Assembly (NCBI RefSeq): GCF_910594005.1
Contig: NC_057826.1
Location: forward strand, 82,767,163-82,831,162
Length of the DNA: 64,000 bases
Direction of reading: 5' to 3'
Source: Cervus elaphus
Lineage: Eukaryota > Chordata > Mammalia > Artiodactyla > Cervidae
Shown piece after piece: positions 53,801 to 63,930 of this stretch. The notes under the pieces are model-generated. The model worked only from the letters and a program-made list of their open reading frames with translations. It ran no database searches and was not told the origin of the DNA. Both the position numbers and the translations under genes were made by a program. How positions within the stretch are numbered: the first letter of the stretch is position 1; each line of letters opens with the position of its first letter.

Positions 53801-53957
53801 CAAAGGTAGAGTGTTGTAACTGCTGGCCTATGGCACTGTGGAGGATCATTCTTTCAAACACATCCAGAATCTGCTAGGAGGAAGCTGCTTCTTTCAAAGC
53901 ATAGAGCAAAGTTTTGGATCAGATCATTCCTACAGAAACTTGAAATTAACAGGTTAA

Positions 53958-54037
53958 TTTCTTCCTCCCCTTCCTCCCTTCCTCCTTCCATCCTTCCTTC
54001 TCTCCTCCCTTCCTTCCCTCTATCCTTCCCCCTCCTG
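53958..54037. repeat. Polypyrimidine (CCTT/CTTC)n tract
   Basis: About 80 bases almost entirely C and T on the plus strand, with repeated cttcc units. Confidence 0.92.
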
Positions 54038-54069
54038 TTTTAAAATGTAGGTTTTATTATTATTCAGGT

Positions 54070-54585
54070 ATGGTAAAGCCAGCAGATCAGAAGATGACTG
54101 CTGCTGAAAAGATAGTTTATTACTCACAGTTCCCCAGAGGAGGGCAGGCCATGCCACAAGGGGCTATGTGGGGAAGTACCAGGGTAGATCAGGAGGCAGG
54201 AGGCAGGGGAAAATGTGGGCGAGAGTCTTTACTGCGGTTTCCAAGGGAAGGAAGAGATGAGGCAAGCTAAGCAGGTTTAGGATTTGCTAGTTAGAATGAT
54301 TTCAGCAGTGCTCTGGGGTGCAGGGACTGACCCTAATAACCCAGTACCTGGCCCCTGGGGTGAGGAGGGAAAGTGGGTAGTGACCTAAAGACTGAAAGCC
54401 TGATAAAAGAGGTAGTTGGGGGGCAGGGTAAGGGGATGGGTGGAATGAGGACTAGTTGGTTTGCATATGAAGGGTGTGTTTACCATCTCAGAGTTTACTA
54501 GCCTTGGGAGCTGCAGACTCTTCAGGGTCAGCAAAGCCCCAGATGTCAAAGCATCAGAAAGTCAGGGGGGGAAAAAGACGTGATT
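54070..54585 (-). mobile_element. LTR-like remnant of an endogenous retrovirus family
   Basis: Opens with 'agatagtttattactcacag' (LTR 3' end reversed, with TTTATT polyadenylation context), then 'agttccccagaggagggcag', 'tggtttgcatatgaagg' and a ggg-rich centre. It resembles solitary LTRs, but I cannot name the family. No viral coding region is attached. Confidence 0.45.
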
Positions 54586-54604
54586 AATATACTCACTCTC
54601 ACTT

Positions 54605-54629
54605 ATCCATCCATCCATCCATCCATCCG
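54605..54629. repeat. (CCAT)n microsatellite
   Basis: Six uninterrupted ccat units. The following 'gtgtttattgagtttctgct' resembles a reversed L2 end (to about 54690). Confidence 0.9.
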
Positions 54630-54690
54630 ACTATCCAGTCATCCATGTGTTTATTGAGTTTCTGCTATGCGGGGTGCTGACTTAGGCACC

Positions 54691-55010
54691 TCTGTAGGCC
54701 TTGCTCCGATTCTTCAGTACGCGGCTGAGATCTGCATGCTCAGGAGAGTCTGTTCCTTGCCTACCAGCCTCATCTCAGAAGCACAGGTTTCGGGAACTGG
54801 ACCAGGATTTCCTCCGTTCACTTTCTGTATGCAGGTCTGCCTTGTTGCACATGAGTCAGGGCTCAAGGAATTGCAAAGAGGTACTCTGTTTAGGTGCTAT
54901 CCAAAATATTTAACAATGCAGTGGCAGAGGAGCTAAGTAGATGCACAACCAGATGGATGCCTTTGGTTGAACATCACCTGCCTGGGTGAGACCAGACCCT
55001 GCTGTGCTGC
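54691..55010. other. Single-copy DNA, no gene seen
   Basis: Nothing recognised. Confidence 0.4.
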
Positions 55011-55011
55011 T

Positions 55012-55062
55012 GGGGGGGGGGGGGGGGGGGGGGGGAGGGGAGGGGGAGTTGGGGGGGGTGGG
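55012..55062 (+). repeat. Poly-G tract (G24) with further G runs
   Basis: 24 consecutive G at 55012-55035, then runs of 4, 5 and 8 G separated by single A or AGTT to 55058. Confidence 0.93.
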
Positions 55063-55214
55063 ACTGAGGCAGAGTCTGTGCTCCCTGTCTGCCTACATGG
55101 AACCGGCAATTGCTCTGGGTCTCAGAATATTTCTTTGTTGCTGAGGAGTGAAAACTGCAGACAGATTGAGTGGGGGAGCTGGTATTTGGGTAGCAGTTCT
55201 CACGTTTATCATCA

Positions 55215-55550
55215 ACAATAATGATGATTAGTCATCATAATAATTAATAATTATTTACACTTGTATGGTGCTTATTTGTGGAGTATTTACTCCATGCCAA
55301 GTGCTTTTAAAACAGCTTATAATTGTAGCCAAAATTTACCAAGCTCTGCTGGAGGCCACTCACTTCTGTGCTTAGAACTGTCTGGACATCACCATGGTTA
55401 ATCCACACATCATCCACACATTCCTCCCTTTTACAGGTGAGGAAAGAGGCTAAGTCTCAGAGAGGTTAAGTAACCTATCCAGGGCCACCCAGTGAGTTAA
55501 GTGGAAGAGGTGGGTCTCAATATTCAGTCTATCTGACTTCCTCTCAGGTC
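55215..55550 (-). repeat. Two MIR segments
   Basis: 55215-55330 has the ATT tail and 'ttactccatgccaagtgctt'. 55390-55550 has 'cccttttacaggtgaggaaa', 'cagagaggttaagtaaccta', 'ccagggccacccagtgagtt'. Both reversed. Confidence 0.75.
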
Positions 55551-56104
55551 TCTCCTGTGCCCAGCCTAACCCTTGGCCCTGTGCATTCTTGTTCCTCGGG
55601 GATCAAAGAGAAGGGTCAGGGCCTGGGGTGGTAGGCACAGGTGTTCGGGCTCTGGGGAGCTCCATGACCTGCTCCTGGGTCCTGGCTAAGGAGTCTTTCA
55701 CTCCTTTTTTTAACCTTTCTATTCTCAACTGCCCATCTTAGATTTATTCTCCCACTTACTTATCCATTCCTCATTCATGACTAAGCCTATTCTCCAGTCC
55801 CTCTTCCACGATTCTGCCCAACTGTGCTCTGCACCTCTGAAGCCACCCACTCCAGATTTCTGGGGACACAGGAAAAATCGTTAACAATCATGTATGAATC
55901 CTGGGGCTTTCAACTCATCATCAGAGGTTCAGTGACTGCTACTGCCAGAGAGGGACCCTTTCCAGGAGGAAAGTAAAGGCAGGTCCAGGGGTGACTTTCT
56001 TCTGTAAGAACATTGTTTCTGCTCCCCAATACTGCTGGTCCTCACAACAGTTCTGTGACATGAACAGGAAGGAGGGTGCTACTGCTGGCCCTAGGGGGGA
56101 GTTA
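55551..56104. other. Single-copy DNA, no gene seen
   Basis: Nothing recognised. Confidence 0.4.
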
Positions 56105-56425
56105 CAGATCTCGGCTCAGTTTCCTCATCTGCAAAATGGGGATACCAACACCAGCCTAATGTTTTGAACTTGAGCTCAGTCGCTTCAGTTATGTCTGATG
56201 CTGTACGACCCTATGAACCCTATGAATGGGTTGCCATGCCCTCCTCCAGGGGATGTTCCTGTCCCAGGGATCAAACCCGCATCTCCTACACCTCCTGCAT
56301 TGCTGGCGAGCCACTGGAGAAGCCCCAGTGGTTTTCAGTGAGGGTTAAACATGTCAGTGTATTTCCCAGACCACAGCAAAGCACTATATAAATGGTGACT
56401 ATGATTGTCGTCTTGGTTACCATTG
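56105..56425 (+). repeat. MIR SINE split by Bov-tA (56105-56171 and 56327-56425)
   Basis: Left 'tcggctcagtttcctcatct', 'gcaaaatggggatacca'. Right 'agtgagggttaaacatgtca', 'gcaaagcactatataaatgg', 'tgactatgattg'. Confidence 0.7.
56172..56326 (-). mobile_element. Bov-tA SINE with internal deletion, inside MIR
   Basis: 'gagctcagtcgcttcagtta' at one end, 'ggatgttcctgtcccaggga' and 'gagaagcccc' at the other. About 55 bp of the middle is missing relative to other copies. Confidence 0.88.
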
Positions 56426-56429
56426 TTGT

Positions 56430-56840
56430 CATTGCTTTCCATCCTAGCTACGTGACTTTGGGTTTACCTTTCTGAGTCCATTTCCTCCTTTTTAAAACAG
56501 GGATATAAAAATTGCCACTTGGGGTCTTGGGAGGTGTTTCACATAAAGCACCTTGCTCAGTGGGTTTCCCAGGTAACGCTAGTGGTAAAGAACCTGCCTG
56601 CTAATGCAGGAGACATAAGAGAGACCTGGGTTTGATCCTTGGGTTGGGAAGGTCCCCTGGAGGAGGGCATGGCAACCCACTCCAGTGTTCTTGCCTGGAG
56701 AACCCCATGGACAGAGAAGTCTGGTGGGCTACAGTCCATAGGGCTGCACAGAGTTAGCAACTGAAGCAACTTTGCACACATGCACACGTTGCACTGTGCC
56801 CACCTCTCAGTAGGTGCAAAGTTAATCACCATTCTCTTTC
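56430..56840 (+). repeat. MIR SINE split by Bov-tA (56430-56561 and 56786-56840)
   Basis: Left 'agctacgtgactttgggttt', 'ctgagtccatttcctccttt'. Right 'gtgcccacctctcagtaggt' and 'gcaaagttaatcacc', the MIR 3' end. Confidence 0.65.
56562..56785 (+). mobile_element. Bov-tA SINE inside MIR
   Basis: 'gggtttcccaggtaacgcta', 'gtttgatccttgggttggga', 'ggagaaccccatggacagag', ending 'agttagcaactgaagcaact'. Confidence 0.93.
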
Positions 56841-57029
56841 CCCCTCTCCTCTTCCCCCATTCACATGTATCACCAGCCCCGAGGCCCAGGGAGGTGATTT
56901 CTGTGGCTGTCACAGCAAGCCGGTGATCAGGCTAGAAATAAAGCCTCAGACTAGACTGGGTTGGCAGAAAATGCCCATCTCTGTTGCTCGGTCTACATTT
57001 TGATTGCATTTCAGCTAAATCTGTTTGTC

Positions 57030-57270
57030 CCCAGTGGTCTTGGCTCTCTGAATCCCTCCTCAATCCGTGTATACCTACCAATTACTTGGCGGAGAAGAGT
57101 CCAGCGTAGTTCTGAAACAGGGACATTCGGAGCTTCATGGGTTTCTTCCGGCTGGATTATGGTGCAGGCATTAAAATCTTTAGCAAGCGACAAAAGAAAG
57201 GCAGTGCGGAAATGATAACTATTCTTTCTGAGCTCCATTAATTCCCGTCTTTAGGCGGGATTGCACCAGG
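57030..57270. promoter_or_regulatory. Possible conserved non-coding element
   Basis: Repeat-free, with catgggtttcttccggctgg (ETS core), gcattaaaatctttagc, tccattaattcccg and a ctgactcatccc AP-1-like site at about 57277. Inferred. Confidence 0.28.
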
Positions 57271-57734
57271 AGGCTGACTCATCCCAGGTGGTGAGGCTTC
57301 TGTGGGGGCTCATCTCCCACCACTGTGTCTGCCTCCCTGTAGAGCCCACCACCCTTTTTCTCCTTCGTGGGGTCCAGATTGTCATTGCAGAAGGGGCCAG
57401 ATGCAGAGCTCTCCAGAGCTTAAGCTCCCCACCCTCTGCCATCGCTTAGCCATATGGCGGAACACAGCAGCACCGTGGGTGGTGGGTCCCCAGGCCACCC
57501 TTCTGCCCAGGGAACCTCGAAGAGCTCAAGCGTCTTTGCACATGAGGCCTGTAGGTGGCAGCAGCTCCCGGACCCAAGAAGATAATCTGTGTGGGGGAGA
57601 GGGGTTGAGCCTGGAAGCAGGCTTGACTTGGAAGCACCTGGGGATTACAGGTGGAGCCTGGGATCAGTCTGGAAGGCTAATCAAGACAGCATATCAACAC
57701 TAGCAAGGGCAAGACTAGGAGGAAAGTTGTGAAA
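57271..57734. other. Single-copy DNA, no gene seen; CTCF-like site at 57548-57560
   Basis: CCTGTAGGTGGCA departs from the CTCF core at one base. Frames here are under 135 codons, overlapping and without domains. Confidence 0.4.
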
Positions 57735-57950
57735 GGGTGGCTGTAAACCCGGACTGCCTAGTTTAAATACTTGCTCTGTTGCTTTCTAGCTATGTGACCA
57801 AGAGCAAGTTGCTTCCCCTGCTCCCCTGTGCCTCAGTTGCTCCATCTGTAAAATGGGAATCATGGAGTAAGCAACTCAAAGGATTGTTTGAAGGCTAGAT
57901 TAGAAATTACTTGTCAAGGTAACTATTCAATAAAGACTAAATCTATGGTG
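57735..57950 (+). repeat. MIR SINE, near full length
   Basis: 'ggactgcctagtttaaatac', 'ttctagctatgtgaccaaga', 'gtgcctcagttgctccatct', 'gtaaaatgggaatcatgg', 'ctattcaataaag'. Confidence 0.88.
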
Positions 57951-58440
57951 AAAGTCCCTCTCATCAAACAATGAGTAGGCTGTAGAAAAATACTGTGGCT
58001 GCATTGTCTTCTCCGAGCTTGGGTCACCACGCAGTCTGATCAGTGGGAACCATGGGTCCAGAACCCAGGTCACAGGCTGGGTAAGGGAACAGGACCTGAG
58101 CGAGCTGACCTCTGCACAGGGCCTGGCAGCTCCTTCCCAGCCCTGCCGGGCTTAATCCTCAGATACTGAAGTCCTGGGCCTGCAGTGCTGGCTCCTGACG
58201 AGGTGGGGGAGGGTGGGGACAGGGAGAAAGGAAGCCGAGGACAGGCTGCTTTCCACACAGTTAGCTCCTGACAGCACCTTTTCATTAAACCACCTCTTTT
58301 GAAAGGCGTAATTGAGGCTTTGGTTCCCTTCACTGCTGTCTGCTTGTTTTCCAAAGAACTGCCTTGGTGCCCCTTGGAGCTTCTGACAGATTTTCAGAGC
58401 AACAATTAGGGAATCCAACGAGTGCGTGTGATGTAGCCTC
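57951..58440. promoter_or_regulatory. Single-copy DNA; possible conserved element at 58230-58440
   Basis: The second half has caccttttcattaaaccacc, ggcgtaattgaggctttgg and agcaacaattagggaatcc, with no repeat and no coding frame. The first half holds nothing recognised. Inferred from texture. Confidence 0.28.
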
Positions 58441-58968
58441 TGCTCAGATGCATGGTGTGCCTCAGGCCTTGGGACAGGTCGGGCTGGATGGGATCACAGA
58501 CCTGCCTGCTTAGACCGTAGGGCTCGGTCTCAGGGATCCCAGGAAGTGAGGAGGCTCTTTTCTGAGGGGTCCCCAGCTCCCATCCTGTTTTTTCCATTCT
58601 TTCGTCTTTCCTTCCTGCCAGTATTCTACTGGCTTTGAACTTAAAGGCCCTAGAAATACATTCATTAGGTAGATAGCACTTCTTATCAAGAAGGCTTTGG
58701 GCTCTGTCTGTAAAACAGCCCCGAAGTCCAACAACACAGGAACAGAGGCTTTGGCTGGCCCGTGAGGGTTTCAAAGGCTGCAGATCTGACTCCTAGCCAG
58801 TGATTGAATCCCCTTTGCAACCTCCTCTCCAAGTGGTGCTGCCCTCTCTAACGGCGAGTGATGCAGAACTCAGGACCTTCAGAAGCAGCCAGTGATTATC
58901 TGTCGAGGTAGCTCGGATTGGTTGGTTGGCTCCAGGGACATGGGGACGAGGCCAGAAGCTGCACCTGT
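58441..58968. other. Single-copy DNA, no gene seen
   Basis: The 122-aa minus frame at 58406-58774 has no domain. Confidence 0.45.
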
Positions 58969-58979
58969 CCAGGGATATT

Positions 58980-59207
58980 TTTTAGAAATATTTATTTATT
59001 TACTGGCTGCATCAGGTCTTAATTGTGGCAAGCAGGATCTTTGTTCCGGCGCGCAGACTCTAGTTGAGGTGCACATGCTTGGAAGTTGTGGCGCTCAGGC
59101 TTAGTTGCCTTGCAGCGTGTGGGATCTTAGTTTCCTGACCAGGGATCGAACCCCCATCCCCTGCACTGCATGGCAGATTCTTAAGCACTGGACAGCCAAG
59201 GAAGTCC
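58980..59207 (-). mobile_element. CHR-type SINE with perfect target-site duplication
   Basis: 'aaatatttatttatttactg', 'gttgccttgcagcgtgtggg', 'ctgaccagggatcgaacccc', ending 'agccaaggaagtcc'. ccagggatatt flanks it at 58969-58979 and 59208-59218. Confidence 0.95.
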
Positions 59208-59218
59208 CCAGGGATATT

Positions 59219-60089
59219 GAAGTAGCACTATTATTCTCCATCAGGGGTGGGCCAGCAGGCAGTCCTGGGGAGAGGGGTGGGGTTGCTGTAAATATGAAAA
59301 GCTCAGTTCTGCCCTCCAGGAACCCGAGCAGCTCAGTAGAAACCTGTCTTGGGTCCAGCTCTTTGAGGAAACGGGAGACAGTTTGGGCATAGCATTCGGG
59401 GTGCAGGGGGTCATGAACTCTGTATGAGAAAGGGCACTCACACTGCATCCCACCCCATAATCTAACCTCAATCCTTACAACCGCCCTGGGAGTTGGGTCT
59501 CATCACCTGCATTTCATGGCTGGAAAAACGGGTGCCCAGGGAGGCTGTGTACCTTCCCCGGTTTCCAGAGGCCTGGCCCACTTTGTGGCTGTGTGTGGGC
59601 TGGCTGAGGCAGGGTGCTCCACCCCTGGGGGCTTTTGCTGCTTTCCTCTTGGGCTGCTGCGCCCGGCTTCGGTACCACCGTTCGTGTGTGGGGACTGCTT
59701 GCGTGTCTGTCTGGTATTGGGCAACAGGACTTCCTGTTTATCTGTCACCAGGGGCTCTTTCACCACCATTAAGCCTGCCCTCCTGGAGGCCGAGCGTTCT
59801 TCTCAATTCTTTCTGCATAATCATTCTCTGGTTTCTTCAGGGATGGGCAGACTCCTGTCACCCAGAGCCATTTCCCCACCTGGGTTCCCTTCAGGGCCTG
59901 AGGGGGCCAAGAAGCCCTGAGCCCCTCCCGGGGGACCTCACCCCATGACCTTGTGAGGTTGACTCACTCCCTTCCTGAGGCCAGCCACAGCCCCAGCTGC
60001 TGCCTTTGCAGCAGTTATCTTGCCCAAGGGTGCTCAGGTTTCTCTTTCTATCTCAATCCTCTTGTGGACTCAGAATCTTCAAATGGGGG
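59219..60089. other. Single-copy DNA with a weak reversed MIR (59460-59600)
   Basis: Overlapping plus frames 59493-59948 and 59516-59920 share the same bases in two phases and lack domains. Confidence 0.45.
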
Positions 60090-60225
60090 GTAGTGGCCTC
60101 AGACAGACCCAGGGGTGAACGCCACCATCTGTCCTTCTTTAGTTGTGTGATCTTGGGCAGGTCACTGCTCCTCTCTGGGCCTCAATTTCTTCAACAGGAA
60201 AACAAGAATAAAGACTAAAAAAATC
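60090..60225 (+). repeat. MIR SINE
   Basis: 'agttgtgtgatcttgggcag', 'gtcactgctcctctctgggc', 'ctcaatttcttcaacagg' follow MIR. Confidence 0.72.
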
Positions 60226-60359
60226 AGAATTAGTTAACACTATGATTTTACTGTCTGTGTATCAGGTATTATATATTTTTTCTCTGAAAAAACAATCTTT
60301 GTTTGTCCTTAGGTTTTGGAGAATATGCTGGCTATATTTTCTAGGTCTGTATTTTTTCC

Positions 60360-60779
60360 TTTAGCACTTTTAAAAATTGGAATATAATTGCTTTACAATG
60401 TTGCGTGAGTTTCTGCTGTGGAACAACATGAATCAACCGTTTGTATATATATATCCCCACCCTCTTGAGCCTTCCTCCTACACCCCCCCCACCCCCTCTT
60501 CCACCCATCTAGGTCATCAGAGAGCATCTAGAGTCTGTCACAGAGAGTGAAGTAAGTCAGAAAGAGAAAAACAAACATTGTATATTAATGCATATATATG
60601 GAATCTAGAAAAATGGTACTGATGAACCTATTTGCAGGGCAGGAATAGAGATGCAGAGATAGAGAATGGACACAGAGGGGAACAGAGCGGTTGAGACGAA
60701 TTGAGAAAGTAGAATTGATGTGTATACACTACCATGTGTAAAACAGGTAGGTAGCGGGAAGCTGCTATATAACGCAGGA
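60360..60779 (-). mobile_element. Bovine L1 3' end with 5' inversion (twin priming)
   Basis: 60360-60527 is reversed L1 3' end ('taattgctttacaatgttgc', 'acaacatgaatcaaccg', 'ctaggtcatcagagagca'). 60528-60779 is forward L1 from just upstream of that segment ('ctagagtctgtcacagagag', 'aaaaatggtactgatgaacc', 'gggaagctgctatataacgc'). The two halves face each other, as twin-primed L1 insertions do. Confidence 0.85.
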
Positions 60780-60960
60780 TTTCAGATCAGGCATTATTCT
60801 AAGGACGTTACATACATTCTCTCATTAAATCACTGTAACAACCATGTGAAATCATTCATATTTTTTAGCCCCTGTATTTTAGACGAGTGAGGTGAGATCA
60901 CACAAGCAGTTATGGCAGAGGTGGGATACAGGAGGAGTCAGATCTACAGTCCTTATAGGG
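60780..60960 (-). repeat. MIR fragment
   Basis: 'gcattattctaaggacgtta', 'gcccctgtattttagacga' and 'gagatcacacaagcagtt' are reversed MIR. Confidence 0.55.
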
Positions 60961-62369
60961 GTGCTGTGTCTCAGGGAGGCACATGTTTGTCTAATAAATT
61001 ATGTCTCTTTTCCCACATAAGGAATAAAGGTAATGATGCTTGTATGTGCCCTGTGCTGAGCTTGGCATATAATAGATGCTCTTTAAACCTTCCTTGTCCT
61101 CCTTGCTTTCTTCGTCCACTTCTGGCTCCCCCACCCCTTTCTTTCTTGCCCCCCATGTGGACACATTGAGGCTACAGCAAAGGGGCCAGCAGGCTGTGTC
61201 TGAGGCAGGCTGGTGGGAGAAGCCTGAGCCGAGGTCTCTCACTTCCCGCTGTCCCTCTGCATCGGGGACGGCCAGCAAGCAGTTCAGCCCAGCAGCAGGC
61301 ACGGGCCCAGTGTCCCTGGAGCTGACACACATCTCTGCTTCCAGGAGAGTAGGAGGGTGTAGCAATTGTCCATGGGAGGCTGTCAGTAGGCCTGGGGTCA
61401 CAGGGTTCCTCCCACGTGCTCTGGGAAGGTTGTCTGCCTCTGTTTATATCCATTTCCTCACGGACGCGCTGGAGGTTAGAGGTCACGTGGCGTGGCATCT
61501 GACTGTAAAGGGGAGAGCTGACCCAGCCACTGGGATCTGCTGGGGAGACTTCCATTACCTCCCACAACCATATAGATAACCAAGGCCTTAGGTAGAATTC
61601 ATATTTTCCTAATCTCTTTCTTTTGGTTTCTCAAAACCCTCAACCAGCTCAACCCCAAGGGGCAGCCAGTTACAGTTCCCCACAGACAGACCCAACCCTG
61701 CTGGAACTCTGGGGAAGTTTCAAGAACCAGTTTGACCACAAAACCGAGAAGCAGGTCTGTTAGGCCCTATCTGGACAGAGTGGTCATGGTAGCTGTCAGA
61801 TGGGGATCCAAATTAGTCATGGGAGGAACAGGAGCCAGGCTGGGGGTGGAAGCAAGCCCCGATGGGCTCTACTCCAGGGCCTGGGATCCAGCTGGGGCAG
61901 GAGCAGAGGCTGTGTTGCAATTTCACTGCAAATCAACTGGGCCATCTCTTGTGGGTAGCACTGTGCATTGCTGCCAACCCTTGTGTTTTTTTTTCATACA
62001 TATGGAGATGCTATCACATGGCCCAACCGCCTTTAGCATCGGTGTTGTGAGATGAGGCTGGAGGGAAGTTGTATGATAGGCATTCTTGGCCCAGCCAATG
62101 GCTCTGGCGGGGAGGGGTGGAGGGGGCCAAGATGCAGCCAGTGTTTAGACAAGTTGGAAGCAATGGTTGGAGGAGCCCTGAGCCAGAGGTCCCCCTCACC
62201 TCGGGTCAGAGTAGGCCTCTGGATCTGTTTTCAAGAGAAGAGGTAAACACTGACCACCAGCACCACCATCCCCATTTAAACTGTTGCTGGCTGTGACACA
62301 CAGTAGCCAGCTCATCAGCCTGAGGCTGTCACCTCCCGTCTGGGATGCACAGTGCCTGGAAAGGCAGCG
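60961..62369. other. Single-copy DNA with a MIR 3' trace (61015-61090)
   Basis: The trace reads 'gtgctgagcttggcatataa'. The 167-aa plus frame 61076-61579 and its minus-strand counterparts (131-136 codons) overlap and lack domains. No gene seen. Confidence 0.45.
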
Positions 62370-62615
62370 AGGTGTGGTAGGATGAACAGCAGCTTTGGAA
62401 TCTGACCAACCTGAAATTAGGTCTCAGCTCTGCCTGAAACACTGGCTGACCTTGGGTGAATCGCTTAACTTCTCTGGATCCCATTTTACTCATCTCTGAA
62501 AAAAATAAAACAGTAAGAGTTTCTAGTCAGGGTCATTGTGAAAAATAATGATAACGTGGGAGGAGGGATGGCATACAGTAGGAGCTCAGTAAAGGTTAAG
62601 CACTCTTCTTCCTCC
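62370..62615 (+). repeat. MIR SINE, near full length
   Basis: 'gcagctttggaatctgacca', 'gtctcagctctgcctgaaac', 'tgaccttgggtgaatcgctt', 'aacttctctggatcccattt', 'cagtaggagctcagtaaagg'. Confidence 0.9.
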
Positions 62616-62714
62616 TCTTACAAAACACACAGTCCTTCAGCCACTTCTAGGTGTATCCTCTTAATCTTGGTTATTGGCTGAAAGGCCCCATTGCCTGGCT
62701 GCCTCTGCCTAGAT

Positions 62715-62943
62715 GAGGGATCAGCAGACTTGCTCTGTTAAGGGCCATAGAGTAAATATTTCAGGCTTTGCAGTCCACATGGTGTGGTGTCTATGGCAGC
62801 TACTCCTCTCTGCTATTGCAGTGCAAAAACAGCCAGAGGTGGTTTGTAAATGAACTGGTGTGCCTGTGCTCCAATAAAACTTTATTTGCAAAAACAGGCT
62901 GTGGGCCAGACTTGCCCATAGGCTGCGGCTGACCAACCCTTGG
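62715..62943 (+). mobile_element. Non-autonomous hAT-type element
   Basis: 'atcagcagacttgctctgtt', 'aagggccatagagtaaatat', 'ttcaggctttgcagtccaca', 'ccaataaaactttatttgca', ending 'ggctgaccaacccttgg', which is an imperfect inverted copy of the start. A familiar mammalian MER repeat; I am unsure of its exact name. Confidence 0.75.
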
Positions 62944-63433
62944 CCTACAGTTTCAAGTCTAAACACACCAGCTTATCTCCCAAGGAACTCCCCCAGGCTC
63001 GTTTCACTTTGTCCATTCAATAAGTTTTGTAATTCCTCTCTCAAATCTTCCGCAATCCACTGAACAGGACTCCTTTTGGTCTTTTGCTCATGAAGGGTTA
63101 GGCTTCCCTCCAAAACTTTGCTTATGCTCTTTCCCCTGTTTTCCCATTTCCTCTCTGCCCTTCTACATTCCACCTCCAATCAATCTTACAGGTTGTCCTA
63201 TAAAATAAAGGGCTCAAATCAAGGTCTCTTAAGTCACATTGGGTGAACATCCCTCAACAACCTTCAAGGTCACCGTCCACAGTATCACTCCCTTGGCAGG
63301 GCTCCCAGATCCGTGCCATTGATGCCAGCATGGCCCTCGTGTGGACCCCTGGATTGGATTGGTGCCCCAGTTTCAATGATAAGCCCTTGAGGCTTAGTCT
63401 TCAGCTTTCCTCCATCCACCGCATGACAACTTG
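62944..63433. other. Single-copy DNA, no gene seen
   Basis: Nothing recognised. Confidence 0.4.
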
Positions 63434-63930
63434 CACTTTCACTCAGCTTGATATTTTCAGGAGTTCCTGTGTATAGGGATCCAGAAAAGCCTCAGGCATT
63501 ATCTCTGCAAATATTGCCTGTCTCTCACTCTCCTTATTCTTTCCTTCTGGGGCTCCAGTTTGGTTGTAGCTTATCCTCTGTATCATATTCTCCTTGTTTT
63601 TTATTTTTTGTCCTCTCTGTTCCATTTTCTGTTTTGTTTTGTTTTGCTCTTCCCATATAGCTGGGCAATTTCTTTAAATCTCACCTCTAATTCATTGGTT
63701 CTTTATCTTGTCTTGTATATCCATTGAATTTTTAGTTTCATAGATTGTATTTTTCTCATTTCCAGAAGTTCTATTTGAGCCTTTGTAAACACCTGCCTGT
63801 AAATTTTGGTAGTTTCTTATTCCTTTACCATTTGTCTTTGTTCTGTCTTTTAAGCCTTTAAGTATTTTATACACAGCTATTTTATGATCTATCTTATTAT
63901 TCTAATATTTTAAGTCTTTGAAGATCTAAA
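63434..63930 (-). mobile_element. Probable old L1-type fragment
   Basis: T-rich with 'ctttaaatctcacctctaat', 'gaagttctatttgagccttt' and similar phrases that recur in reversed old LINE sequence. Family not assigned. Confidence 0.35.

Noticed and set aside
54967..55221. Gly-rich 84-codon frame over the G24 run
   Set aside because: Poly-G translates to poly-Gly; an artefact of low complexity.
61076..61579. 167-codon plus frame
   Set aside because: Opposite-strand frames of similar length overlap it; no domain, no splice signals that I can support.
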